NCBI RefSeq assembly: GCF_033807715.1
Contig: NC_084606.1
Location: 35,377,898-35,441,897, forward strand
DNA from: Cololabis saira
Taxonomy: Eukaryota > Chordata > Actinopteri > Beloniformes > Belonidae
Direction of reading: 5' to 3'
DNA: 64,000 bases
Shown here: positions 1 to 11,085 of the stretch, one piece after another
Layout: every line of letters begins with the position of its first letter
Position numbering within the stretch: position 1 is the first letter of the stretch
Notes under the pieces: generated by a model
What the model was told of the DNA's origin: nothing
Seen by the model: the letters and a program-made list of their open reading frames with translations, nothing else
Database searches by the model: none
Made by a program: the position numbers and the translations under genes

Positions 1-536
1 ACATTTAAGTTAGCCATTAAACCCATCCCTACAAAACAAAGCAGCCAGACACAACCAATGCAGATGTTTCTGATTCTGATCCCTCTCTCATTTCTCAGGT
101 TTCTGTAGGTGATGGGATGAACGACCGCCAGGTAACGCTCCACACAAATAAGTAGATGAAATAGCATCTCTCCATGCCATTTGAAGTTTGATAGATAGCT
201 GTTTGCAACTAAAATGCTAAGATCTTCCCTGAAGATAGCAACTAAATACAGAACAGACGTTAGGATGCCAGTGAGCTCCATGATGACCATGTGGTAGGTG
301 AAGCAGTCGGAGTGACTCATTGATGCTGATGAGGAAGAGGAACGCAGTCGTTGGAGGCCATGGTTGAGGATGAAGGTGATGAGGGGGAGGAGGAGGCAGA
401 TATTGATGATGAAGAAAGTTGCGATGATGAAAACATTTGGTCTGGAGATGAAGCATTTCAGATCTATAAAATAGTTGGAGTTGATGGTGGAAGGATGAAC
501 AAAAGAGTCATTGGTGGATGAGGAATCGACCACCAT
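1..536 (-). CDS. Divergent class A GPCR, copy 1 (cut by window edge)
   Basis: This is the N-terminal 178 or so codons of a rhodopsin-type seven-helix receptor; the C-terminal half lies left of base 1. The frame is open to the edge and matches copy 2 (10190-11083) with only a handful of amino-acid changes, for example D-L-S-I-L for D-L-R-M-L. TM1, TM2, TM3 with ERYLAVVHP and the start of TM4 are visible. I chose the ATG at 534-536 because the minus strand reads ttttctctttcag then AAATGG, a strong splice acceptor two bases before the ATG; the upstream in-frame ATG at 576-578 would then be intronic. The expected product is a plasma-membrane receptor; ligand and G protein are unknown. It appears intact as far as it can be seen. 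A missing start or stop beyond the edge cannot be excluded. Confidence 0.8.
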   Translation of the reverse strand, partial: MVVDSSSTNDSFVHPSTINSNYFIDLKCFISRPNVFIIATFFIINICLLLPLITFILNHGLQRLRSSSSSASMSHSDCFTYHMVIMELTGILTSVLYLVAIFREDLSILVANSYLSNFKWHGEMLFHLLICVERYLAVVHPITYRNLRNERGIRIRNICIGCVWLLCFVGMGLMANLN

Positions 537-2253
537 TTCTGAAAGAGAAAAAGATGAGACAATTAAAATACAAGACATATCATGCCAGAAGTATGGTCTC
601 TCCTATTTTCCCGTCTTTTGTTGTTGTCTCTGTTTCTTTATCATAAATGGGTTGTATTACTTTATAGGAATTCCTCCAAATTTAGAGATAACATTTCACT
701 AGGCTCGGATGTCTTAGTGATGCACGTAATAGAAACTGAATGACTGAAACGTGTTTGAAATGAGCTTGGAAAAAGAGACTGAGATTTTATTTTCCTGAAC
801 ATACCTGGGTCGCTATGATTAGTTGCTCACTGCACTGGACCTGGAAACGGCAAGCTCGGAAATGCTGCTTCTCTTACAAAATCTGACTGGAACAGAAAAA
901 AAAAATAATGAAAATCTGGGCAGCATGTGAGGCCAACAGCAGCTATGCACCGAAGATGCAGGTGTACACTGGAAAACTGGTTAGAGGAGCTCCAGAGACG
1001 AATCAGGGTTCAAGGGTTGCACGTGAAATAAAATCAGTTTATAAGAAATAAAAGAGAAAAGAAAAATAATCAATGTCTTGTAAAACTATTGTATTTTATA
1101 TGCAGGTCACTCCAATATACGTTAAAAACAATACGTTTTAACATGAATTTATTTTGTTGTGGATATCAAGGGAATGATCCTTAAGAGGTAAAGAACACCA
1201 ATCTATTTAATATTCATCAAAATGATTAGGAATGGAGTTCATAATGGATCTAAAAAATGTTTATTGGGATTTTTGGGGGGTTCCTGACACTTTTGGATAA
1301 TCAAACATGGCCATGGTCGAACCGACCCTGCTGTTCCTGATAAACGAATATAACAGTAGGGTTCATGAAATATATCACACTAAGTACTGTATTTGTCTTT
1401 AGCAAAGAGGCAGAAAAAGGAAAAGAAATCAGCAAATCATTGAACTACTGGGACTACTATGGTACATCATTTGGGGTAGAATTTGTGGTGCATTCACACT
1501 GGATTAAAATCACAGACATCCTTTGTGGTTTATAATGGATAATTGAATCCATTATGAATGGGAGTAAATTATTTGAAATGTATACATTAAGTCCCAACTG
1601 AAATCTTTCACTGTGTCACTTTTTCTGATAATGAATCCTACTATCATACCTTAAAAGAAAGTTTTTTGAGCGATACAGAATAAATGTGAGGGGAGATCAG
1701 ACCAGATCAACTATAACTTAAAAGATGCAGCATAATCATATAACGACAAAGGGGAATTTATGGGAAGTTATTATTCAAATCTGAATTGTTCAATATCTTC
1801 CTGAAGACATCACCATCATCCTAATTTCATCATTTGTACAATTTCTCCAGGAACATTTTCTCACACTTTCAGTTTGGTGATGAGTAAACTTAACCTTATG
1901 TGAGATAAAAAAGATGTTCCTTTAAACATTTTAGACCTTAATGAGAAAAAGTAGGATTTAGAAAACACTAAATATGCTAAACCATATTTTCCTTTTTTGT
2001 ATTTCAGCTATCTAAACTATATTCCCATTTAAATGATGGATATATCTGAGAAATAAAACAAAAAACCACTTTACCAGTGCTTGTCTTTTGTCTTCCCTCT
2101 GGGTTGTTCCTCTGTGTGAAACACGCTCTTTTACACTCAGCTGACTGAACATTGTTACCCCACCCTGCCTATCTGTGGTTCGTGTTCAAATCAAATCAAA
2201 TTTCATTTGCACTGAAATAACATGGTTGACAACGTGACAATAAAACAAATAAT
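537..2253. other. Intron and flank of receptor copy 1
   Basis: AT-rich non-coding sequence, near-identical to 11086-12846. By analogy with the other copies it is the intron between a non-coding first exon and the coding exon. I see no coding region; the 63-codon plus-strand reading frame at 511-702 is only the antisense of the receptor start. Confidence 0.6.
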
Positions 2254-2440
2254 CTCACTCATCTTCTTCCGCTTGTCCGTTCCCGGGTCGCGGGGGCAGC
2301 AGCCTCAGCAGGGATGCCCAGACTTCCCTCACCCCAGACACTTCCTCCAGCTCTTCCGAGGGGAGTCCGAGACGTTCCCAGGCCAGCCGAGAGACATAGT
2401 CTCTCCAGCGTGTCCTGGGTCTTCCCCGGGGTCTCCTCCT

Positions 2441-2536
2441 GGTGGGACATGCCTGGAACACCTCCCTAGGGAGGTGGGACATGCCTGGAACACCTCCCTA
2501 GGGAGGTGGGACATGCCTGGAACACCTCCCTAGGGA
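2441..2536. repeat. Three direct 32-bp repeats inside the LINE
   Basis: The unit beginning ggtgggacatgcctggaaca is present three times head to tail. Thirty-two is not a multiple of three, so the LINE frame cycles through all three phases and gives three overlapping minus-strand ORFs starting with the same residues. Other fish copies would normally have one unit. Confidence 0.9.
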
Positions 2537-2650
2537 GGCGTCCAGGAGGATCCGGTACAGATGCCCAAGCCACCTCAGCTGACTCCTCTCAATGTGAAGG
2601 AGCAGCGGCTCGACTCCGAGCTCCTCCCGGGTGACCGAACTCCTCACCCT

Positions 2651-2730
2651 ATCTCTAAGGGAGCGTCCAGCCACCCTGCGGAGGAAACTCATCTCTAAGG
2701 GAGCGTCCAGCCACCCTGCGGAGGAAACTC
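2651..2730. repeat. 40-bp direct duplication inside the LINE
   Basis: Two adjacent copies of a 40-bp unit beginning atctctaagggagcgtccag. The duplication breaks the RT reading frame of the minus-strand LINE. Confidence 0.9.
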
Positions 2731-3246
2731 ATCTCGGCCGCTTGTATCCGCGATCTTGTCCTTTCGGTCACTACCCAAAGTTCATGACCATAGGTGAGGG
2801 TAGGGGCGTAGACTGACCGGTAAATCGAGAGCTTCTCCTTTCGACTCAGCTCCTTCTTCACCACGACGGTCCGGTACATCAACCGCATAACTGCGGACGC
2901 TGCACCGATCCGTCTGTCAATCTCACGCTCCATCGTTCCCTCACTCGTGAACAAGATCCCGAGATACTTGAACTCCTCCACCTGAGGCAGGACTTCTCCA
3001 CCCACCCGGAGAAGGAACACCACCCTTTCCCGGTGGAGAACCATGGCCTCGGTTTTGGAGGTGCTGATTCTCATCCCTGCCACATCGCACTCGGCCTCAA
3101 ACCGCCCCAGCACATGCTGAAGGTCCCGGTCCGATGAAGCCAACAGGACGATGTCATCTGCAAAAAGCAGAGAAACAACTACATACAAAAAATGCTTGAT
3201 AAATGAACTGTCACAGACATACAGTGAATAAATCACACAAACTGAC

Positions 3247-3320
3247 GTTATCAGTGTTTTTCTCAAATTTCCTGCATTTATTTCTTTAATCTTGTGTCTA
3301 AGTCACTGTAGTTCCCATCT
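3247..3320 (-). other. Candidate non-coding first exon of receptor copy 1
   Basis: On the minus strand this ends in CACTGATAAC then GTCAGT, the counterpart of CACTGATAAT then GTGAGT in block B. It resembles the first exons inferred for the other receptors, which end in GATAAG or GATGAG before GT. The upstream limit is unknown. A LINE (2254-3183) now sits in the intron between it and the coding exon. Confidence 0.4.
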
Positions 3321-3370
3321 CCCTTTAATGCTACTGTACTACTGGTATGATATACCAGTAGTCTCTAAAC

Positions 3371-4847
<1,477 letters not shown>

Positions 4848-4869
4848 CTCTAAACTACGCAGAGACAAG

Positions 4870-5125
4870 GAGGATGCCTACAGGAGCGGCGACCGAGCCC
4901 TGTTCAGATAGGCCAAAAATACACTAACAAGAGAAATCAGGAAGGCGAACGGCTGCAGAATCGCCTCTCTGCCAACCCTGACCCCTCTTCTGTGTGGAGA
5001 GGCCTGCAGAACATCACAGGGTTCAAAAGACCAGCTTCACGCCCTGCAGGCAACCACAAACTCGCCAACCAGCTGAACAATTTTTACTGCCGATACGATG
5101 TGGCCAACGGCTCACCATCATCATC

Positions 5126-5170
<45 letters not shown>

Positions 5171-5208
5171 TTCACCACCATCATCATCTTCACCACCATC
5201 ATCATCAC

Positions 5209-5242
<34 letters not shown>

Positions 5243-5275
5243 TTCACCACCATCATCATCTTCACCACCATCATC

Positions 5276-5326
<51 letters not shown>

Positions 5327-6924
5327 TTCACCACCATCCCCCCCCTCCCCCCCTGCTGCTCCACCTCCACCATCCCCCCCCTCCCTCCCTGCGGCTCCAC
5401 CATCACCATCCCCCTCCTCCCCCCCTGCGGCCTCACCTCCATCATCCCCCCCTCCCCCCCCACTGCCCACCTTTTCACACCTCACCTCAGCCAACCCCCT
5501 CCACCTCTGTCTACTCCCCTCCCCCCACCCGAGACCCTGCCTGCACTCAAGATCTCTGTGGAAGACGTGTGCCGGCTGTTCAAAAGGCAGAAGATCAGGA
5601 AGGCTCCTGGCCCGGACGGCGTGTCCCCTTCCTGCCTGAGAGCCTGCGCCGAGCAGCTGGCTCCCACCTTCACACGGATCTTCAACCGGTCCCTGGAGCT
5701 GTGTGAGGTGCCCTCATGCCTCAAACGCTCCACCATCATCCCAGTCCCCAAGAAAGCCACCATCACTGGTCTAAATGACTACAGACCCGTCGCCCTGATG
5801 TCTGTGGTCATGAAGACCTTTGAGCGGCTGGTGTTGAGCCACCTGAAGGACATCACAGGCTCCCTGCTCGACCCCCTGCAGTTTGCTTACCGGGCAAACA
5901 GGTCGGTGGATGACGCAGTCAACATCGGACTGCATCACATCCTGCATCATCTCGACACCCCAGGGACTTATGCGAGGATCCTGTTTGTGGACTTCAGCTC
6001 GGCGTTCAACACGATTGCACCCGCAATCCTCCACCAGAAGCTCACCCAGCTCACCGTGCCTGCCCCCACCTGTCAGTGGATTACCAGCTTCCTGAGTGAC
6101 AGGAGGCAGCAGGTGAGGCTGGGGAGCATCACATCTAGCACCCGGACCATCAGCACTGGCGCCCCCCAGGGGTGCGTCCTCTCACCACTGCTCTTCTCCC
6201 TCTACACCAACGACTGCACCTCAGGGGACTCGTCTGTGAAGCTCCTGAAGTACGCGGACGACACCACCGTCATCGGCCTGATCCGGGAAGGTGACGAGTC
6301 CGCGTACAGACGGGAGGTGAAACAGCTGGTCCACTGGTGCGGTCGGAACCACCTGGAACTGAACCCGCTCAAGACTGTGGAGTTGACAGTGGACTTCAGG
6401 AAAAACCCACCGCCACTCCCCCCCCTCACCATCCTCAACAGCACCGTCTCTTCCACAGAGTCCTACAAGTTCCTGGGGTCCACCATCTCTCGGGACCTGA
6501 AGTGGTCCACCCACATCAGTTCCGTCAGGAAGAAGGCGCAGCAGAGGTTGTACTTCCTGCGGCAGCTCAGGAAGTTCAACCTGCCACAGCAGCTGCTGAT
6601 CACATTTTACTCTGCTCTGTTCTCTGCTCTTCCATCACTGTCTGGTTTGGATCAGCCACCAAACTGGACAGGCACAGACTGCAACGGACTATCAGGACTG
6701 CAGAGAGAATAGTTGGGACTAACCTCCCATCTATCGACGACCTGTACCGGTACAGGACCAGGAAACGGGCAGGTAACATCTCTGCCGACCCCTCACACCC
6801 GGGACACCGCCTGTTCCAACTCCTCCCCTCTGGACGGCGCTACAGAGCACTGTACGCTAAAACCTCCAGACACAGAGACAGTTTCTTCCCGCAAGCGGTT
6901 GCTCTGATGAACTCTCACAAATAA
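4870..6924 (+). pseudogene. L2-type LINE ORF2: linker and reverse transcriptase, frameshifted
   Basis: The main open frame is 4994-6712. Reverse-transcriptase motifs appear in order: RKAPGPDGVS, FVDFSSAFNTI, GAPQGCVLSPLLFSLY, and the catalytic KYADDTT at about 6250. The product would copy the element RNA by target-primed reverse transcription in the nucleus. Near 6625-6635 the frame breaks: downstream conserved residues (TVWFGSATKLD, then LPSGRRYRALY) continue in another frame to 6924. A (TCA)n tract at about 5116-5336 expands the region before the RT into isoleucine or histidine runs depending on frame. The endonuclease is missing. It is certainly non-functional as it stands. Confidence 0.88.
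5116..5336. repeat. (TCA)n trinucleotide microsatellite within the L2 ORF
   Basis: About 220 bp of tca/tcatct/tcaccac triplets, followed by a C-rich proline-type tract to about 5540. Being a triplet repeat, it keeps frame and yields poly-Ile, poly-His, poly-Ser, poly-Met or poly-Asp in the various frames. None of these should be read as a protein. Confidence 0.95.
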
Positions 6925-7344
6925 CAGAGTCTCAGAGTAACCATACACGCTGCACCTCTCACTTTTTTATTTCTTTTGTACAATTTTAAATTTTTTATCT
7001 TGTATTTTTGCATAATTCTTGTCTGTAGGAATTGTAAATAGGTCATACTTATTCTCACTACCTCAAACTGCTGCACCTTAAAATATTTATAATTTTGTAC
7101 ATAGAAATTCCACATTTGTCTATTGTCTATTTGTCTATTGTTCATTTGTTTATTGTTCACCTTATACCATAGAGAGCGAAACTACCGGAGTCAAATTCCT
7201 TGTTGGACAATGTTCAAACCTGGCCAATAAAGATGATTCTGATTCTGATTCTGATTCTGATAATATTCAATCCAGTTTTGTAATACTTTAAGTGTTAAGG
7301 GAATTAATCACAAAATGACTTTGTGTTCGTCCACAGCTTCAAAG

Positions 7345-7501
7345 TATTTTTTGAAAATGTTGGTGCTGTTGAACCCGGTGAAGATTATAGAGTTTGATCT
7401 GGAGAAGAAGCGGTCTAAATCAAGAGGGAGGGCAGCGATAGTTGAAAAATGTAATGGAGAAAGAAGGGAGTCATTTGAGGGTGATGAGATGTTCAACGTG
7501 T
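7345..7501 (-). pseudogene. GPCR N-terminal fragment, block A copy
   Basis: The minus strand reads tctattccag then ACACGTTGAACATC. The splice acceptor is kept, but the expected start ATG is ACG. The following residues (LNISSPSNDSLLSP, then R-F-F-S-R-S-N-S-I-I-F-T-G) match the extracellular N-terminus and start of TM1 of the neighbouring receptors. Homology stops after S-T-N-I-F, and the rest of the receptor is absent. It is a dead duplicate; the identical start loss in block B shows the gene died before the segmental duplication. Confidence 0.75.
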
Positions 7502-7786
7502 CTGGAATAGAAAAGGACAGAACAGTCAAGAGGACGACATGTATGTAGAGTGTTGAATTACTAAGATACTAGATCAGTAGCTGCCCCATTTACAAAGAGT
7601 AAATGTCGGTACCCACTTAACCCAGAGTCCCAGTGCCTTGCTGTATGGATATTGATTAATTAAGTGCAAAATCATACACAATTTAGACGGGGAAGCAGTG
7701 CAAAAACTGAAAAGGTTTTTTTGTCGGGCTAGACTTACAGTTTTATTATTTTATAGAATTACATTTTAAAACACAAAAACACCAAC
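7502..7786. other. Ancestral intron of the block A receptor scrap
   Basis: AT-rich sequence between the retained acceptor at 7502-7505 and the candidate donor at 7781-7786. No other feature seen. Confidence 0.4.
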
Positions 7787-7862
7787 CTTATCAGTATTTC
7801 TCAACTTTTTTCCATTTTGTGTCTGTACAGCATTTGTCCCAATTTTGATGTATTGACGGAAT
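7787..7862 (-). other. Candidate non-coding first exon of the block A receptor scrap
   Basis: The minus strand ends in ATACTGATAAG then GTTGGT, matching the donor of copy 3 (ATACGGATAAG then GTTGGT at 27451) and copy 4 (CATTGATGAG then GTTGGT at 35988). The 5' limit is set only by the promoter-like element upstream. Confidence 0.45.
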
Positions 7863-7882
7863 CTCACCTCATCTAAAAAGTT

Positions 7883-7907
7883 CAATTCAAATTTGGCTCA
7901 TTTGCTT
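7883..7907 (-). promoter_or_regulatory. Conserved upstream element of receptor family
   Basis: The minus strand reads AAGCAAATGAGCC then AAATTTGAATTG. Versions of GCAAATnAG-(4-6 nt)-(T/A)A(T/A)TTGAATT occur at the same place about 95-135 bp upstream of the first-exon donor at 13638, 27557, 36099 and 39544. Copies 4 and 5 contain a perfect octamer ATGCAAAT. It is probably a POU/homeodomain-type promoter site. Confidence 0.45.
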
Positions 7908-8079
7908 TACAATGTGTTGAAGACGATTGTTGTAAATATGCAGGTCAATATGTGTGGTAATTGTGCTTCTCAAACCTAAAATAGAGTTTCCTAATCGTTT
8001 TACCCTGTATTGGTGAGAATATTTTCAGTGTGAGCTGTGTAGTGGCTGGTTGCTGATGGCGTGTTACAAGCCAAATTTC

Positions 8080-8566
8080 CCATATGCTTCATTTATTTTG
8101 ACAGTATTCAAATTACCTTTAGCCAAAAGAATTGACTATACAAATCAGATTGTCCCATGATCAAGACCTTTAGGATCAACGTTTCAAACAGTGACTGTGA
8201 TTGGTTGCCACTGTAGGTTTGTGCTGTTGTATATAAAAATACAAGCAGGAGCCATTAGGTAGTGTAAGAAATTACAATGTATTAATGGTAGCATTCAAAC
8301 CTTAAAAGAATGCTGGAGTAAATATTGTATGGCCGATGCAATAACAGAATACTCGTGGAGAGGTGGTTTATGTAGACTGAAATGCCAAACCTGTGACAAC
8401 CTTTCTGGATTGATTCTTTAAATCTTAATTTCAGCAGGCTTGGATTCGAGTCCTGAGCTCTAAAGCAGGGAAGGGGAACCCTGGTCCTTGAGGTCTGCAG
8501 TTCTGCATATCTTATACGTCTCCTTCAAAACGCCGGATTCAAAATAATATTCGTTATCAGCCTGTC
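8080..8566. other. Non-coding flank with distant copy at 29180-29560
   Basis: Bits such as gtattcaaattac, caaatcagattgtcccatg and gagccattaggtag recur in the same order at 29240-29500, so both are upstream flanks of old receptor duplicates. A repeat-like phrase aggggaaccctggtccttga occurs at about 8470. No gene. Confidence 0.45.
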
Positions 8567-8757
8567 TTAAAGGTCTGTACAACTCTGTTGGTGACACAGC
8601 TATTTGTATCACGATGTGGTGAAAAAGGGAAACATCTAAAACATACAGGACACGGGTCCTTGAGGACGGACTTTGGACACCCCTGTTTTAGATGTTTCCC
8701 TGCTTCAGCACAGCGTGATACAAATAACTGTCAGCAACAGAGTTGCACAGACCTTAA
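8567..8757. repeat. Large imperfect inverted repeat (hairpin)
   Basis: The left arm (about 8567-8643, beginning aaggtctgtacaactctgtt) is mirrored by the right arm (about 8685-8757, ending aacagagttgcacagacctt) around a 40-bp centre. Arms are about 74 bp with few mismatches. A third diverged version in direct orientation appears at 8848-8912, next to the decayed LINE. Confidence 0.8.
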
Positions 8758-8844
8758 TGACAAACTAACAACGGCTGTGAATTTGAATCAGAGGTTATTA
8801 TTTTTGGTCGAAAGCATCTTAGATTCTAATTAATGGTCATCATC

Positions 8845-9945
8845 AGCTTGTCATCAAGGTCTACATCTATGCTGATGACACAGCTCCTTGTATCACTGTG
8901 TGCTGAAAGCAGGGTAGCATCTGGTGACCCCCTGGATTAGATGGTGTTGCGATGGCCTTCATTACAACTTTGAGAAGCCTTGGTGTTATTTTCTATCAGG
9001 ATTTGTTGTTTAAACGGTATATTAATCAGGTTTTTAAAACAGTGTTTTTCCATCTCCGTAATATCGCAAAGATCAGGAACATCCTGTCCCAGAGTGATGC
9101 TGAAAAACAAATTCACGAGTTTGTATCTTCTAGACTAGATTACTGTAATGTGTTATTAGCAGGATGTCCAAATAATTTGCTGAATATCCTCCAGCTGATC
9201 CAAAATGCAGCAGCGGGAGTGCTGACAGGAATCAGCAGGAGAGACCACGTCTCTCCAGTTTTAGCTTCGCTCCCTTGGTCCCCGTAAAACTCAGAATCCA
9301 ATTCGAAATTTTATTTCTTGTGTGTATAAGCCCCAAAACGGCTTAGCTCCGCAATATCTGCAAGACCTTATAGTGCCTTATGTTCCTGGCAGAGCTCTCT
9401 ATTCTCAGAGTGCAGGTTTACTCGTAGTTAATAGTAGTAAAGAGTATCAAAATGTAGATTTGGAGGGCAGGCGTTCTACTATCAGGCACCATTACTATGG
9501 AACCAACTTCCAATCTGGGTTAAGGAGGCTGACACCACCTCCACCTTTAAAACTAAACTTAAAACATTAGTGTTTAGTAAACCGCTAGTTAGTGTTTAGT
9601 AAACCTGTAGATAGTGTAAACTCTAGTGGTTTAGGGCTAGTAGTCATAGCTGCAGCTGCAGGACCAGACTAGAGCAGCTGGTCTGAAACAGATCTTCATC
9701 CTAGATATAGACCTACGCTGCAGAGGGACACCAACATAATCCTTTCTTCCCTCCTAAAGGGGAGTTTTTCTTGCCACTGTTTGGCTTAAAGTTTTTCTCC
9801 CACTAGGGGAGTTTTTACATGACAGTGTTTATCTTTATGTAATAATTGCTCGGGGTTCATGTCCTGGGTCTCTGGAAAGCGCCTAGAGACAACTTCTGTT
9901 GTAACAGATGCTATATAAATACAATTGAATTGAAAATTGAACTGA
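8845..9945 (+). mobile_element. Decayed Rex-like LINE, RT tail and 3' end
   Basis: The reading frames at 8952-9287 and 9322-9570 contain LGVIFYQDLLFK, SSRLDYCNVLLAGCP and LTGISRRDHVSPVL, the same protein as the better copy at 13880-14890, but with stops and frame breaks. A Y-A-D-D-T remnant sits at about 8870. The 3' part has cctcctaaaggggagttttt and ends near ctatataaatacaattgaat, the same tail as at 15640-15680. Confidence 0.85.
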
Positions 9946-10189
9946 ATGTGTAGGTTCATATTTGAATGAAATAAAACACTTGCTCTGGGATTAATTGATT
10001 TATTTAATTTGAACACACACATTAAGTTTAGAGAACTGTGACCAAATACCACATCAGCGCCAGCTGTACTTGTTTTGCGCTGTTAGCGCTCTAACCCAGC
10101 CATAATGAACAGATTACCTCTACAAAAAACATGCTTGTTCATGAGCATCTGTTCTTGTGTCTGGCGTAGTTTTGTTGATGAACTGTACG
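9946..10189. other. 3' flank of receptor copy 2
   Basis: AT-rich, no coding potential seen. It would contain the 3' UTR of the minus-strand receptor; I see no unambiguous polyadenylation site. Confidence 0.4.
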
Positions 10190-11083
10190 TTATCCAACGT
10201 GTACGTTGTTCTTACAGCACAATAATGTTCGCTCTTTGTAAAGAAACAGCAGAGGTAACAGAAGGCTACTGGGCAGATTAATCCAATTACCACACACCAT
10301 CATCAGACATACTGAAATTTTCCATAAAATGTTCGTGGCAGCCCAAAACAGACACAAAACAAACCTCAGCACCAGCACCGCCAGTATGGCCACAATAGTG
10401 TAGAAGGCTCTTCTCTTGAACTGGTCAGCCCTCTTCCTGCCCTGCTCCTGTGGACCAGGACGAATCAAGACACGGAGAACAGCGAGGCTGCAGAAGGACA
10501 CGACTACCAAAGAAAGCACTACGACACACAAATCAATAACTATGAGAACATTTAAGTTAGCCATTAAACCCATCCCTACAAAACAAAGCAGCCAGACACA
10601 ACCAATGCAGATGTTTCTGATTCTGATCCCTCTCTCATTTCTCAGGTTTCTGTAGGTGATGGGATGAACGACCGCCAGGTAACGCTCCACACACATAAGT
10701 AGATGAAATAGCGTCTCTCCACGCCATTTGAAGTTTGATAGAAAGCTGTTTGCAACTAACATCCTAAGATCTTCCCTGAAGATAGCAACTAAATACAGAA
10801 CAGACGTTAGGATGCCAGTGAGCTCCATGAGGACCATGTGGTAGGTGAAGCAGTCGGAGTGACTCATTGATGCTGATGAGGAAGAGGAACGCAGTCGTTG
10901 GAGGCCATGGTTGAGGATGAAGGTGATGAGGGGGAGGAGGAGGCAGATATTGATGATGAAGAAAGTTGCGATGATGAAAACATTTGGTCTGGAGATGAAG
11001 CATTTCAGATCTATAAAATAGTTGGGGTTGATGGTGGAAGGATGAACAAAAGAGTCATTGGTGGATGAGGAATCGACCACCAT
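10190..11083 (-). CDS. Divergent class A GPCR, copy 2
   Basis: 297 residues in one exon. The short N-terminus has an N-D-S glycosylation site. Helices lie at about 35-57, 79-101, 112-140, 156-176, 180-207, 224-250 and 256-282; TM3 ends in E133-R-Y-L-A-V-V-H-P and W164 is in TM4. The third loop holds RPGPQEQG and the basic KRRAFYT. The tail is very short with a Cys-Cys pair (about 289-290), a possible palmitoylation site. TM7 reads NLPSSLLLPLLFLYK where NPxxY is usual, TM6 lacks CWxP, and no Cys lies 25 residues before R134, so no canonical TM3-EL2 disulfide. I chose the ATG at 11081-11083 because it lies two bases after the acceptor ttttctctttcag (11086 onward). It is a plasma-membrane receptor by fold; ligand and coupling unknown. 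Tandem relatives suggest a lineage-expanded, possibly chemosensory or immune family; that is a guess. Confidence 0.85.
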   Translation of the reverse strand: MVVDSSSTNDSFVHPSTINPNYFIDLKCFISRPNVFIIATFFIINICLLLPLITFILNHGLQRLRSSSSSASMSHSDCFTYHMVLMELTGILTSVLYLVAIFREDLRMLVANSFLSNFKWRGETLFHLLMCVERYLAVVHPITYRNLRNERGIRIRNICIGCVWLLCFVGMGLMANLNVLIVIDLCVVVLSLVVVSFCSLAVLRVLIRPGPQEQGRKRADQFKRRAFYTIVAILAVLVLRFVLCLFWAATNILWKISVCLMMVCGNWINLPSSLLLPLLFLYKERTLLCCKNNVHVG

Positions 11084-11085
11084 TT

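Larger units (their letters stand above)
2254..3183 (-). mobile_element. 5'-truncated LINE, reverse transcriptase C-terminal part
   Basis: The minus strand encodes a reverse-transcriptase tail starting at LLFADDIVLLAS, with the catalytic F-A-D-D at about 3160, followed by the region typical of fish non-LTR elements containing GMRISTSKTEAM, FKYLGILF and TYGHELWV. It is cut at about 3183, just upstream of FADD, so it is a 5'-truncated insertion. Block B shows the empty site near 12847. Two internal tandem duplications (2441-2536 and 2651-2730) shift the frame, so it is dead. The clade (RTE- or Rex-type) is not certain. Confidence 0.82.

Noticed and set aside
217..702. Small ORFs at 217-456 (minus) and 511-702 (plus), repeated at 10764 and 11058
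   Set aside because: They are out-of-frame or antisense readings of the receptor coding exon; conservation is due to the segmental duplication.
5023..5706. Histidine-, aspartate-, methionine- and serine-rich ORFs
   Set aside because: All are alternative frames or antisense of the (TCA)n tract within the L2 LINE ORF.
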